Shown here: piece after piece, positions 18,553 through 28,478 of the stretch
Position numbering within the stretch: position 1 is the first letter of the stretch
Layout of the letters: each line of letters opens with the position of its first letter
Source of the DNA: Hyphomicrobium sulfonivorans
GTDB lineage: Bacteria; Pseudomonadota; Alphaproteobacteria; Rhizobiales; Hyphomicrobiaceae
Reading direction: 5' to 3'
Length of the DNA: 64,000 nucleotides
NCBI RefSeq assembly: GCF_013306565.1
Contig: NZ_PZPO01000004.1
Coordinates: 248,001-312,000 of the forward strand
Position numbers and translations under genes: made by a program
The notes under the pieces: model-generated
Databases searched by the model: none
Seen by the model: only the letters and a program-made list of their open reading frames with translations
What the model was told of the DNA's origin: nothing

Positions 18553-19989
18553 ATGGCGGTTGGCGAAACCCTCGCGTGCATTGAGCGTGCAGGCGCGCTT
18601 TGCGTACGCGCGCCTATAGGTTTCGTTGTTGCCCAAATACTCATCATTCTGATGGTGTGTGTTGCGCCTCCTGATGCGTATGCGCAGACGGCGGAGCAGG
18701 AAGCAGACCGTATTCCCGGGCTGCCGGAGCCCTCCATCGCGGTGAACTTTCCGCGTGAATTCGGCGATCCGGCCGGTGTGCGCTCAGCCCTGGCGGGGCG
18801 GGGCGTGACGTTCGCGGTCAATTACATTGGTGAAGTGTTGGGCAACCCGACCGGCGGCGTTGCGCAGGGCACATTTTACGATGGCCGTCTTGAATTTGCG
18901 CTGACCGCTGATCTGGAGAAAACGATCGGCTGGCGTGGCCTGAGCTTCTTTGCCAACGTCTATCAGATCCACGGGCGCAGTATCACGGCGAACAATCTCG
19001 GCGTGCTGATGCCGGTGAGCTTCATTGAGGCGCTGCCGTCGACGCGTTTGTTCGAACTGTGGCTGGAGCAGCAACTGCTGGAGGACAAACTTACCTTCCG
19101 GTTCGGACAGCTCGCCGCCGATTCCGAATTTATGATCAGCCACGGTTCCAGCGCTTTTCTGAATGGAAGCTGGGGCTGGCCATCCATCGCGGGTATCAAT
19201 CTACCAAATGGCGGCCCCGCATATCCAATGGCGTCGCCCGGCATGCGGCTGGCATTCACGCCTAACGATCAGCTCAGTCTTAAACTCGCAATGTATTCGG
19301 GCAATCCTGCGGGCGACTGTGATTCCGATCTTCCGCAGCAATGCAATCCATACGGCCTGAGCTTTCCGATCAACATGCCGCTGGTATTTGCCGAGATGGC
19401 CGTGCGCTACAACCAGGGCGACGGAGAATTGCCGGGCACGGTGAAATTCGGTCTTTGGCGCTACTTCGGTAATTTTGAGGAAAGTGCGGTGGGCAGCGCC
19501 GGCCTGCCGATCGGCCTGGAGCCAATCCCGGGCATGATGACGGAACACGATCGCGCTTACTACGCGGTGTGGGACCAGATGATCTATCGCGTGCCGGGCA
19601 AGGGCGACCCTAAAGGCATCGGCGTTTTTGGACGTTTGATCACCTCACCGTCAGAAGGCAATATGGTGAGCTTCTACGCTGAAGCAGGCGTAACGTTTTT
19701 GGGCCTGCTGGCTGCGCGGCCTAATGACATGCTGGGAATTGGCATCGCCTACACCGGCATTTCTTCGCAGATCATCGATTATGCGCGCGAGACCTCGCTG
19801 CCGGTGACGCCGAGCTTTGAGGCGATGCTGGAGATCAGCTATACGGCGGAGATCATGCCGGGGCTGACGTTGCAACCGGATTTCCAGTATTTCTGGAACC
19901 CCGGTGGTCACGTTGCTTTTCCGGACGACCTGGATAGAGCGGTGCCGAACGCAGCGGTGTTCGGATTGCGCAGCACCATACATTATTAG
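18553..19989 (+). CDS. OprB family carbohydrate porin
   Basis: Outer-membrane porin of 478 residues. An N-terminal export segment (VVAQILIILMVCVAPPDAYAQ, cleavage near AYA) precedes a long run of alternating amphipathic strands. OprB-type hallmarks include the early YIGEVLGNPTGG, LFELWLEQQLLEDKLTFRFGQ followed by a DSEFM motif, and the terminal strand ending VFGLRSTIHY with an aromatic last residue. The family admits glucose and other sugars selectively; the actual substrate is unknown. ATG 18553 gives a rather long signal region, so a later start is possible. Confidence 0.88.
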   Translation: MAVGETLACIERAGALCVRAPIGFVVAQILIILMVCVAPPDAYAQTAEQEADRIPGLPEPSIAVNFPREFGDPAGVRSALAGRGVTFAVNYIGEVLGNPTGGVAQGTFYDGRLEFALTADLEKTIGWRGLSFFANVYQIHGRSITANNLGVLMPVSFIEALPSTRLFELWLEQQLLEDKLTFRFGQLAADSEFMISHGSSAFLNGSWGWPSIAGINLPNGGPAYPMASPGMRLAFTPNDQLSLKLAMYSGNPAGDCDSDLPQQCNPYGLSFPINMPLVFAEMAVRYNQGDGELPGTVKFGLWRYFGNFEESAVGSAGLPIGLEPIPGMMTEHDRAYYAVWDQMIYRVPGKGDPKGIGVFGRLITSPSEGNMVSFYAEAGVTFLGLLAARPNDMLGIGIAYTGISSQIIDYARETSLPVTPSFEAMLEISYTAEIMPGLTLQPDFQYFWNPGGHVAFPDDLDRAVPNAAVFGLRSTIHY

Positions 19990-20069
19990 CCCATTGTTTA
20001 GCGTGGTGCGGCGGTCAATCTCTGCCATCCACCGGTTGCCCGCTGAGCACCCAATGCCCGGCCCATGTC

Positions 20070-21011
20070 ATGCAAGGATCTGATTTGCTAGCTGTCATCC
20101 TCATCGCCGGCCCAACCGCCAGCGGCAAATCCGGCCTGGCGCTGCGACTGGCCGAAGAGCTTGGCGGCATGGTCATCAATGCCGATGCGATGCAGGTCTA
20201 CCGCGAACTGCGGGTGCTGACAGCGCGCCCCGACGCTGAGGCCGAGGCGCGCGTTCCGCATGCGCTTTATGGAACCGTTGCCGCCGCCGATGCCTATTCC
20301 GCCGGGCGCTACGTGAGCGATGTGACGGACGCACTGGAGCAGGCACGTCAGCGCGGCCTGAGGCCGATCATCGCTGGCGGCACGGGCCTCTACCTCAAGG
20401 CGCTGACGGACGGACTGTCGCCCATTCCGCCGATTGATGATGAGGTGCGGACGCATTGGCGCGCCGAGGCCGCGGATCATGGCGCGCGCCATCTGCATGG
20501 GGTGCTTGCAGCACGCGATCCGGAAATGGCGATGCGTCTGGCGCCCGGCGACACGCAGCGGATCGTGCGTGCGCTTGAGGTTCTGGACAGCACCGGGCGC
20601 TCATTGGCCGAATGGCAGCGTCTGCCCGGCGAGCCGCTGCTGCGGGAGACGAAAACCGTGCGGCTACTGGTTGCGCCGGAACGGGAGGAACTGGTGCGCC
20701 GGATCGACCGTCGCTTCGACGGCATGGTGGGCGAGGGCGCGCTCGAGGAGGTCCAGCAACTCGACGCGCTGGGGCTCGATCCGGCGTTGCCGCTGATGGG
20801 GGCGCTGGGCGTGCGCCCGTTCCGCCGTCATCTGGCGGGAGAGATCAGCCTGGAGGCGGCGATCGAGGCGAGCAAGATCGAGACCCGGCAGTATGCCAAA
20901 CGGCAGGTCACGTGGTCGCGGCGTAATATGAGTTCGTGGAAGCGGCTCGACGCGCAACAAATGGAATGTTCCGTCGGTCAAATCATGCATTTTGTTCAAA
21001 ACGCCGATTGA
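20070..21011 (+). CDS. miaA: tRNA dimethylallyltransferase MiaA
   Basis: Transfers a dimethylallyl group to A37 of tRNAs reading UNN codons. The P-loop is IAGPTASGKSGLAL (residues about 12-25), followed by INADAMQVYRELRVLTARP, the substrate loop IIAGGTGLYLKAL and the late KIETRQYAKRQVTWSRR motif. Length of 313 residues is normal. The ribosome site before ATG 20070 is weak. The 3' end directly abuts a candidate promoter for the ilv operon. Confidence 0.95.
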   Translation: MQGSDLLAVILIAGPTASGKSGLALRLAEELGGMVINADAMQVYRELRVLTARPDAEAEARVPHALYGTVAAADAYSAGRYVSDVTDALEQARQRGLRPIIAGGTGLYLKALTDGLSPIPPIDDEVRTHWRAEAADHGARHLHGVLAARDPEMAMRLAPGDTQRIVRALEVLDSTGRSLAEWQRLPGEPLLRETKTVRLLVAPEREELVRRIDRRFDGMVGEGALEEVQQLDALGLDPALPLMGALGVRPFRRHLAGEISLEAAIEASKIETRQYAKRQVTWSRRNMSSWKRLDAQQMECSVGQIMHFVQNAD

Positions 21012-21036
21012 CCCGGTTGCTCCGGCTCCCTAGTTT
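21008..21036 (+). promoter_or_regulatory. Candidate promoter for the ilvI operon
   Basis: TTGACC at 21008-21013 and TAGTTT at 21031-21036 are separated by 17 bases, an acceptable -35/-10 pair, overlapping the miaA stop codon. It would start transcription near 21044, just before the small leader frame and hairpin. The -10 match is weak. Confidence 0.35.
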
Positions 21037-21061
21037 CCGCACCCAAAGCATTGATCCCGCG

Positions 21062-21127
21062 ATGGACATCCGCGCGCCGCTGTCAGGGCTGAGCCTTGTT
21101 TCGGCCTGATAGGCGGTTTGGATGTCC
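21062..21127 (+). promoter_or_regulatory. Possible ilvI leader peptide and nested hairpin (attenuator candidate)
   Basis: A 15-residue frame (ATG 21062, TGA 21107-21109) reads MDIRAPLSGLSLVSA, with five of fifteen residues Ile, Leu or Val. It lies inside a nested hairpin: GGACATCC (21064-21071) with GGATGTCC (21120-21127), CCGC (21077-21080) with GCGG (21113-21116), and TCAGG (21083-21087) with CCTGA (21105-21109). The leader's stop codon is in the 3' arm of the inner stem. No clear ribosome site or U-run is seen, so attenuation is only a hypothesis. Confidence 0.4.
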
Positions 21128-21154
21128 GATGCGGCACAGGGCAGGTGAGAAGCA

Positions 21155-22921
21155 ATGGCACGGACGATGACGGGCGCGGAAATGGTTTTGGCGGCGCTCG
21201 CGGACCATGGCGTGGAGCATATCTTCGGCTATCCGGGCGGCGCTGTGCTGCCGATCTATGATGAGCTGTTCCAGCAGGAGAAGGTCAAGCACATCCTGGT
21301 GCGCCAGGAAGGTGGCGCGCTGCACGCGGCTGAGGGCTATGCGCGTTCAACCGGCAAGGTTGGCGTTGCGCTTGTGACCTCCGGCCCCGGCGCGACCAAT
21401 GCCGTGACCGGCCTGACCGACGCGTTGATGGATTCAATTCCGCTGGTGTGCATCACCGGGCAGGTGCCGACGCATCTGATCGGCAACGATGCGTTCCAGG
21501 AGTGCGATACCGTTGGCATCACGCGGCCGTGCACCAAGCACAACTGGCTGGTGAAGAGCGTCGACGATCTGGCGCGCATTCTGCACGAGGCGTTCTACAT
21601 CGCGAAGGCAGGGCGTCCCGGTCCGGTGGTGATCGACATCCCGAAGGACGTGCAGTTCGCAACCGGCAATTACGTCGGTCCGTCCAACATCGCTCACAAG
21701 ACCTACAAGCCGCGCGTGAAGCCGGAGCAGATGGGCGTGCGCGAAGCGGTGGAGCTGATGGCGACGGCGAAGCGTCCCATCTTCTACACCGGCGGCGGCG
21801 TCATCAATTCCGGTCCGAAGGCCAGCCAGCTGCTGCGCGAGCTTGTGCGCCTGACGGGCTTCCCGATCACGTCGACGCTGATGGGTCTGGGCGCTTATCC
21901 CGCATCCGACAAGCAGTGGCTGGGTATGCTGGGCATGCACGGCACCTATGAAGCCAACATGACCATGCACGACTGCGACGTGATGGTGGCGGTTGGTGCG
22001 CGCTTCGACGACCGCATCACCGGCCGCCTCGATGCGTTCTCGCCCGGTTCGCGCAAGATCCAGATCGATATCGATCCGTCATCGATCAACAAGAACGTGA
22101 AGGTCGATATCCCGATCGTCGGCGATGTTGCCTACACGCTTGAGGACATGCTGCGCATCTGGAAGTCGAAGGCACCGCAGCTCGACAAGGCGGCGCACAA
22201 GGCGTGGTGGAAGCAGATCGATCAGTGGCGGGCGCGTAAATCGCTCAGCTACAAGAACTCCAACGACGTGATCATGCCGCAGTACGCGATCCAGCGTCTG
22301 TTCGAGCTGACCAAGGACCGCGATTCCTACATCACGACCGAAGTTGGTCAGCACCAGATGTGGGCGGCGCAGTTCTATCACTTCGATGAGCCGAACCGCT
22401 GGATGACGTCTGGCGGTCTGGGCACGATGGGCTATGGTCTGCCGGCGGCAATCGGTGCGCAGCTAGCGCATCCCAAGTCGCTGGTGATCGACATCGCGGG
22501 CGACGCTTCGATCCTGATGAACATTCAGGAAGCCTCGACGGCGGTGCAGTACGATCTGCCGGTGAAGGTGTTCATCCTGAACAACCAGTACATGGGCATG
22601 GTGCGCCAGTGGCAGCAGCTGCTGCATGGCAACCGCCTGTCGCATAGCTATACAGAAAGCCTGCCAGACTTCGTGAAGCTGGCGGAAGCCTATGGCTGGA
22701 CCGGCATGCAGTGCGATCATCCGGCCGATCTGGACGACGCCATTCGTGCGATGATCGACACCAAGGGTCCGGTGATTTTCGATTGCCGCGTGGCCAATCT
22801 CGCCAACTGCTTCCCGATGATCCCGTCGGGCAAGGCCCATAACGAGATGCTGCTGGGCGAAGATGTTTCCGACGAGGATGTCGGCAACGCGATCAGCGAA
22901 GAAGGCAAGGTACTTGTCTGA
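21155..22921 (+). CDS. ilvI: Acetolactate synthase large subunit
   Basis: Thiamine-diphosphate enzyme condensing pyruvate with pyruvate or 2-oxobutyrate, the first common step of Val/Leu/Ile synthesis; 588 residues. The catalytic Glu lies in ILVRQEGGALHAAEGYAR, the FAD/anion region is followed by GVINSGPKASQLL, and the ThDP-Mg motif is IDIAGDASILMNIQEAST with NNQYMGMVRQWQQ. It overlaps the next gene by one base (TGATG), and the regulatory subunit follows that one. ilvB would be an equally valid name. Confidence 0.96.
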   Translation: MARTMTGAEMVLAALADHGVEHIFGYPGGAVLPIYDELFQQEKVKHILVRQEGGALHAAEGYARSTGKVGVALVTSGPGATNAVTGLTDALMDSIPLVCITGQVPTHLIGNDAFQECDTVGITRPCTKHNWLVKSVDDLARILHEAFYIAKAGRPGPVVIDIPKDVQFATGNYVGPSNIAHKTYKPRVKPEQMGVREAVELMATAKRPIFYTGGGVINSGPKASQLLRELVRLTGFPITSTLMGLGAYPASDKQWLGMLGMHGTYEANMTMHDCDVMVAVGARFDDRITGRLDAFSPGSRKIQIDIDPSSINKNVKVDIPIVGDVAYTLEDMLRIWKSKAPQLDKAAHKAWWKQIDQWRARKSLSYKNSNDVIMPQYAIQRLFELTKDRDSYITTEVGQHQMWAAQFYHFDEPNRWMTSGGLGTMGYGLPAAIGAQLAHPKSLVIDIAGDASILMNIQEASTAVQYDLPVKVFILNNQYMGMVRQWQQLLHGNRLSHSYTESLPDFVKLAEAYGWTGMQCDHPADLDDAIRAMIDTKGPVIFDCRVANLANCFPMIPSGKAHNEMLLGEDVSDEDVGNAISEEGKVLV

Positions 22922-23790
22922 TGCAGACAGCGGAGCAACAGGCTGAACGCGCAGTAGCGACGAGGTGGTGGATGATGGCGTTGTGTCGTCCGCGCCTCCG
23001 CGCGTGCGCGGGCCTGTGCGCCGCTGTCGTCTTCGGGCTGATGGTCGTTCCGGCAACGGTTGTTGCGCAGGACAAGCCAGCCGCCGCAGACAAGACAATC
23101 GAAGCTGAAGCGACGGAGCCAGAAGCTGCAAAGTCGGAAACCGTAAAGCCCGAGACGACGAAGTCGGACGCGGGTGACGCTGCCTCTGCACCGGACGCGG
23201 CCAAGGCCAAGGCCGTTACGGGTGATGCAGCCAAGGCGGGCGACGAAACGGCTGAAAACGACGAGGCGCCGAAGCCCGACTGGGATCAGGTTGCCAACAT
23301 CAAGGAAGCTGCAACGCGACTGGCGCAGATCCAGCGGACGCAGGGCGCCAGCGGCGCCTTCACGTTCATCGATGCGTGTTACCGCACGCACCGGCTGTCG
23401 TCGGCGTATACGCGGGCGTTCGAAGCCTGCATTGCGCAGGATTATCTGGAAACGCAGATCCTCTCGCTGGTCTATTCGCGCATGCCGCCGGAAGTGCTGC
23501 AGCGGATGAACGCGCCGTCGCCCGATATGCTGGCGGGCACGATGCTGCGCCGGGTTAGCGCGGCGTTCGGTCAGTACAAGTTGTCGAAGGAGCAGGTGGC
23601 CGAGTTCAAGCGCAACATTGATGCGCATGGCTTCCCGATCATGTTCACCGCGCTGTTCCCGAATACACCCGTTCCCCAGGTGCCGCAGGCCATTCCGGGG
23701 GGCGACACGTCAAATGACGGGCCCGATAACGGGGCGAGCAAGCCCGACACATCGCCAACGCCCGACAAAGCAAAGCCAGAAAAACCATGA
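22921..23790 (+). CDS. Unknown exported protein encoded between acetolactate synthase subunits
   Basis: A 289-residue protein with no function known to me. It has a hydrophobic export segment (about residues 30-50, ending VVPATVVAQ), an Ala/Lys/Glu/Thr-rich linker to about residue 120, then a compact globular part that looks conserved: FIDACYRTHRLSSAYTRAFE, ACIAQDYLETQILSLVYSRM and a Cys pair in the two DACYR/EACIA helices. The C-terminal tail is Pro/Lys-rich. Its ATG overlaps the ilvI stop and its stop overlaps the ilvH ATG, so it is translationally coupled to both. Why an exported protein sits inside a cytoplasmic biosynthetic pair is unclear. Confidence 0.8.
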   Translation: MQTAEQQAERAVATRWWMMALCRPRLRACAGLCAAVVFGLMVVPATVVAQDKPAAADKTIEAEATEPEAAKSETVKPETTKSDAGDAASAPDAAKAKAVTGDAAKAGDETAENDEAPKPDWDQVANIKEAATRLAQIQRTQGASGAFTFIDACYRTHRLSSAYTRAFEACIAQDYLETQILSLVYSRMPPEVLQRMNAPSPDMLAGTMLRRVSAAFGQYKLSKEQVAEFKRNIDAHGFPIMFTALFPNTPVPQVPQAIPGGDTSNDGPDNGASKPDTSPTPDKAKPEKP

Positions 23791-24344
23791 CGAACATGTC
23801 GAAGCTTCCTTCAAAGAGCCATTACGTTGGACCGGGCGCCGCGCAGGCCGTGGTGTCGCGCACGCTGTCGATCATCGTCGACAACGAGCCGGGCGTGCTG
23901 GCGCGGGTGATCGGCCTGTTCTCCGGGCGTGGCTACAACATCGACAGCCTGACGGTTACAGAGACCGAGCACGAGAAGCATCTGTCGCGCATCACCATCG
24001 TGACGCTGGGCACGCCCGACGTGATCGTGCAGATCAAGCATCAGCTTGAGCGGCTGGTGCCGGTGCACCGGGTGCGCGACCTGACTGCTGAAGGCGTGGC
24101 TCTCGAGCGCGAGCTGGCGCTGGTTAAGGTTGTCGGCAAGGGCGACAAGCGCATCGAGGCGCTGCGCATAGCCGAGATCTTCCGCGCCAAGGTGGTGGAC
24201 ACCTCGACCGAGCATTTCGTGTTCGAAATCACCGGCAAGCCGTCCAAGCTGGAAGAGTTCATCCAGATCATGACGGAGCTGGGGCTGGTCGAAGTGTCGC
24301 GCACCGGTATCGCCGCCATTGGCCGCGGGCCTGCGAGCAGCTAA
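23787..24344 (+). CDS. ilvH: Acetolactate synthase small (regulatory) subunit
   Basis: Regulatory subunit that activates the large subunit and confers valine feedback inhibition; 185 residues. The N-terminal ACT domain is visible as TLSIIVDNEPGVLARVIGLFSGRGYNIDSL, with the following VTETEHEKHLSRITIVT strand; the C-terminal half is the ACT-like ALS_ss_C domain (HFVFEITGKPSKLEEF). It overlaps the unknown upstream gene by four bases. Also called ilvN. Confidence 0.95.
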   Translation: MTNMSKLPSKSHYVGPGAAQAVVSRTLSIIVDNEPGVLARVIGLFSGRGYNIDSLTVTETEHEKHLSRITIVTLGTPDVIVQIKHQLERLVPVHRVRDLTAEGVALERELALVKVVGKGDKRIEALRIAEIFRAKVVDTSTEHFVFEITGKPSKLEEFIQIMTELGLVEVSRTGIAAIGRGPASS

Positions 24345-24415
24345 AGGAGCAATCCGAAATTCCAGTTCGCCGCCATTGCCCTCACAAGGGCTGTGACTGC
24401 GGGCGCCCCGCCTGA

Positions 24416-25498
<1,083 letters not shown>

Positions 25499-25542
25499 TC
25501 GCGTAAAGTCGCGTCTCCGTTTTACGGGGCACACCATCAGAA

Positions 25543-25568
25543 GGAGCGGCATCGGCCGCTCCTTTTTT
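25543..25568 (+). terminator. Rho-independent terminator after ilvC
   Basis: Perfect 8-bp stem GGAGCGGC / GCCGCTCC with a four-base loop, followed by six T. It lies 45 bases after the ilvC stop. Confidence 0.95.
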
Positions 25569-25581
25569 GTTGGCTTTTTTG

Positions 25582-25765
25582 CACCGGCGACACCCCTCCG
25601 GGGAGCCGGCCGCCGGTGATTGTCCTTTCGCACCGGCGACACCCCTCCGGGGAGCCGGCCGCCGGTGATTGTCCTTTCGCACCGGCGACACCCCTCCGGG
25701 GCGCCGGCCGCCGGTGATTGTCCTTTCGCATCGGCGACACCCCTCCGGGGAGCCGGCCGCCGGTG
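25582..25765. repeat. Four tandem copies of the family A palindrome
   Basis: Copies begin at 25582, 25631, 25680 and 25729, an exact 49-base period, each with arms CACCGGCG/CGCCGGTG around an inner CCCCTCCGGGG hairpin and a constant spacer ATTGTCCTTTCG. Copy 3 differs by one base in the core and copy 4 has CATCGGCG on the left arm, which still pairs as G-T. The rest of the 25499-25918 gap holds only the ilvC terminator and no gene. Confidence 0.9.
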
Positions 25766-25918
25766 CAGTGGAAAGCCGTGCGGGACGGAACCAAACTTCG
25801 CGTGCTGATAAATGGTGCTAGCGGCGCAGATGCAACTGCATGGCCAGTGCAATTGGCGCATACTGATACGCGCCCACATGGATGGGGCGATGATCATCAA
25901 TCAGGGGAGTGTCAGAGG

Positions 25919-26152
25919 ATGTTGCGTGTTCTGAGTTTGATGGCTGTTGCCGCTGTGGTTGCCATGTCACCGATAGCGCTGACGGCAAACAATGCAGAAG
26001 CTTCGGCCAAGACGAAGCAGACCAAGATCTGCAAGCACAAGACATCGAGCGGCAAGATCAAGACGTGGCGTTGCCGGGCCGACCAGCCATGCTGCTCGGC
26101 GGAGATGATCAACTATTACACGTGCGGATCGACGACACTCGGTTGCCTCTGA
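25919..26152 (+). CDS. Small Cys-rich exported protein
   Basis: A 77-residue protein with a clear signal peptide (MLRVLSLMAVAAVVAMSPIAL, cleavage near NAEASA) and a basic mature part of about 47 residues with six cysteines: KICKHKTS, TWRCRAD, QPCCSAE, YYTCGS and GCL. The even number suggests three disulfides in the periplasm or outside the cell. Start chosen at ATG 25919 behind GGGGAG/AGAGG; the frame upstream is the repeat array. I recognise no family. It stands alone between terminator-like hairpins. Confidence 0.65.
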   Translation: MLRVLSLMAVAAVVAMSPIALTANNAEASAKTKQTKICKHKTSSGKIKTWRCRADQPCCSAEMINYYTCGSTTLGCL

Positions 26153-26630
26153 TGCGGCCTGCGCCCGCGTTGAAGAATTGCGTGCCGCGCTAAGCAGAGG
26201 AAAACGGACGGCGGAGAAGCGGGGACCTCCACCGTCCGCTCCCAGCGGCATCGCGGATCGTGATGCCGCCGGATACCGAAGCATTTGCATCCATCCGTGC
26301 GGTCGCGGTGTAGCCGGTTTCAGTGCTGCCATTGCGAGATGACATCACGCCGGTTGGGCGATTGACGGACGCAAACTCCGCGGCGCATGCACTGTCCGAA
26401 AAAGATCGGCTGGAACGAACAAACGTCTGCGCCACAGGCGGCGCAAGACCCGTGCAAAGTTTCCTCGGCACCCCCTTGCCCCACGCGTCAACTTCACTCC
26501 TTGATCGTGGACGGAGCGTGGTTTGTTCGGGGCGAAACTAAGATTTCCGGCTGTTCAACCGCGTGCGCGCGAATTTATGCGAGATTTACGCCGTAGACAG
26601 ACAGTGTGCTCATGGGATGCATGCGGATGA
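26153..26630. other. Intergenic gap with two hairpins
   Basis: No gene is seen. A near-perfect hairpin GGACGGCGGAG / CTCCACCGTCC (one mismatch) spans about 26206-26237, and a second GGCATC/GATGCC hairpin follows at about 26248-26272. Neither has a T-run; they may terminate transcription of the small Cys-rich gene. Confidence 0.4.
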
Positions 26631-27398
26631 ATGGCAGCGGAGCACGGAAAAATGGCGGCGCCGATGATCGATTCGCACCGTATCGCTTCCTACGGTCAGG
26701 CGGTGCCAGGGTGGGTTGACGTCGCCGCGTGCCGACTTCCGGTTGAGCCGTTTGACTGGGCGATTGCGCGCGACGGCGAGATGATTGACGCGCATTGGCA
26801 GCGCTGCCGCGCGGAGACGCCGGGGCTGTTCAATGGCGAGACGTATCTGTTGCGTGATCTGCGCATTGAGGATGGCGCGCTGTCGGCCAGCATGTTCCGA
26901 ACTGATTTCAAGTCGCTGCTGTACTGGCGATCGCTGGGTTCTCCGCTGCCCGCGCGTGAAGCGTTTGGCGCTGCGCTGCTGCGCTCAGCCGAGGGACATG
27001 TGCTGCTGGGTCGGCAGGGGCCTGGGCAGCTCCATTCGGGACTGATTTATCCACCCAGCGGCGTGCTGTGTGACGCCGACATCAACGGCGCGGGCGAGAC
27101 CGACATTGACGCCAGCGCGGCGCGCGAGCTGCACGAGGAGACCGGCCTTGGCCCAAGCGCGCTGCAGCGGATGCCCGGCTATCGGATTGCGATCACGGGC
27201 GCGGAGGTGGCGATTGCCATTGAGTGGCGCAGTGCGCTGCCGGCGGTGGAGCTGCGCCAGCGCATCCTCGATTTCATCGCGCGCGAGGAAGCGCCCGAAC
27301 TGGATGACGTCGTGATCGTTACATCCATCGATGCTATCGACGCCGAAGTGATGCCTGCCCATGCGAGGCTGCTGCTGCAAAGTGTTTTGTCGGCTTGA
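26631..27398 (+). CDS. NUDIX hydrolase family protein
   Basis: A 255-residue protein whose C-terminal half carries a NUDIX box ending AARELHEETGL (REUxEExGU intact). The spacing between the preceding Glu and this core is one residue longer than the classical G-x5-E-x7 pattern. The N-terminal 100 residues (RDGEMIDAHWQRCRAETPGLFNGETY) resemble the leader region of eukaryote-like NUDIX proteins of unknown substrate. Three ATGs (26631, 26652, 26664) could start it. It is followed 50 bases later by a PhzF gene on the same strand. Confidence 0.75.
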   Translation: MAAEHGKMAAPMIDSHRIASYGQAVPGWVDVAACRLPVEPFDWAIARDGEMIDAHWQRCRAETPGLFNGETYLLRDLRIEDGALSASMFRTDFKSLLYWRSLGSPLPAREAFGAALLRSAEGHVLLGRQGPGQLHSGLIYPPSGVLCDADINGAGETDIDASAARELHEETGLGPSALQRMPGYRIAITGAEVAIAIEWRSALPAVELRQRILDFIAREEAPELDDVVIVTSIDAIDAEVMPAHARLLLQSVLSA

Positions 27399-27448
27399 CC
27401 GGGGCGAGGTTTTCAGCAGAACTGCGGCCGACAATGGGGATGGATTGA

Positions 27449-28357
27449 ATGGCGCTGCCGCTGCACACGCTGGATGTTTTTACTGATCGCCGCTTCGCGG
27501 GTAATCCGCTGGCCGTGATCCGGGAAGCCGATGGGCTGAGCACCGCCCAGATGCAGGCCATCAGCCGCGAGCTCAATCTCTCCGAGACGGTGTTTGTGCT
27601 GAAGCCACAGAACCCGGCACATTCGGCGCGCATTCGCATCTTTACGCCCAATCGGGAACTGCCGTTTGCGGGGCATCCGACACTCGGCGCCGCGATCCTG
27701 CTGGCGCAGCTTCGTAACGGCTCCGCCGATGGCGACGGCGATGCGCTGACTGTGCTGGAAGAAGAGATCGGCATCGTTCGGGTTGGCGTTCGCATGCGCG
27801 CCGGTGAAGCGCCCTATGCCGAATTCGACGCGCCGAAGCTGCCCGAGCCGGCGCCTGCGCCAGCGCGCGACCGGATCGCTGACGCGGTGGGGCTGCTGCC
27901 GCGCGAGATCGGCTTTGAGAACCACACGCCGCAGTGTCTGGCGGCCGGCAATGCGTTTGTGTTCGTGCCGGTGGCGAACCGTGAAGCGCTGGACCGCGCG
28001 CGTATCGAGCGCGCAGAGTGGGCGCGGGTGTTTCCGGTTGAGACCTACGGCGGTGTGTATCTGTACACGCGCGAATGCATGCATACGGCATCGGCATTCC
28101 ACGCCCGCATGTTCGCGCCCGCGCTCGGCGTTGATGAAGATCCGGCGACCGGTTCGGCGGCGGTGTGCTTTGCGCGCGCGGTGCACGACCTCGATGGCCT
28201 GCCCGATGGCACCCATCGCCGCCAGATCGAGCAGGGCTATCTGATGGGCCGCCCCAGCCTTATTACGCTGACGCTTGTGGTGGCGGGCGGCCGGCTTGAG
28301 ACCGTGCGCATCGGCGGTGCAGCGGTGCGGGTGATCGACGGGCACATTGCCGTCTGA
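27449..28357 (+). CDS. PhzF family isomerase-like protein
   Basis: Member of the PhzF/diaminopimelate-epimerase fold, 302 residues in two pseudo-symmetric halves. Conserved points: DVFTDRRFAGNPLAVI, the catalytic Glu in LNLSETVFVL, FAGHPTLGAAILL and the second-half DEDPATGSAAVCFARAV. PhzF itself isomerises a phenazine precursor, but no phenazine genes lie nearby, so this is one of the many orphan PhzF-like proteins; substrate unknown. It overlaps nothing and precedes a dioxygenase gene by about 120 bases. Confidence 0.88.
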   Translation: MALPLHTLDVFTDRRFAGNPLAVIREADGLSTAQMQAISRELNLSETVFVLKPQNPAHSARIRIFTPNRELPFAGHPTLGAAILLAQLRNGSADGDGDALTVLEEEIGIVRVGVRMRAGEAPYAEFDAPKLPEPAPAPARDRIADAVGLLPREIGFENHTPQCLAAGNAFVFVPVANREALDRARIERAEWARVFPVETYGGVYLYTRECMHTASAFHARMFAPALGVDEDPATGSAAVCFARAVHDLDGLPDGTHRRQIEQGYLMGRPSLITLTLVVAGGRLETVRIGGAAVRVIDGHIAV

Positions 28358-28478
28358 GGACCGTGCATCTGTCGCAGATGGCGTGGCGACGGGTTTCAAG
28401 GATAGCCGCCGTTCTCCGGTGAAGTTTTGTCCGGGCGTATATGTCCGGGCCGAAAAAGCTTCTGGGGAACCATCGAAT

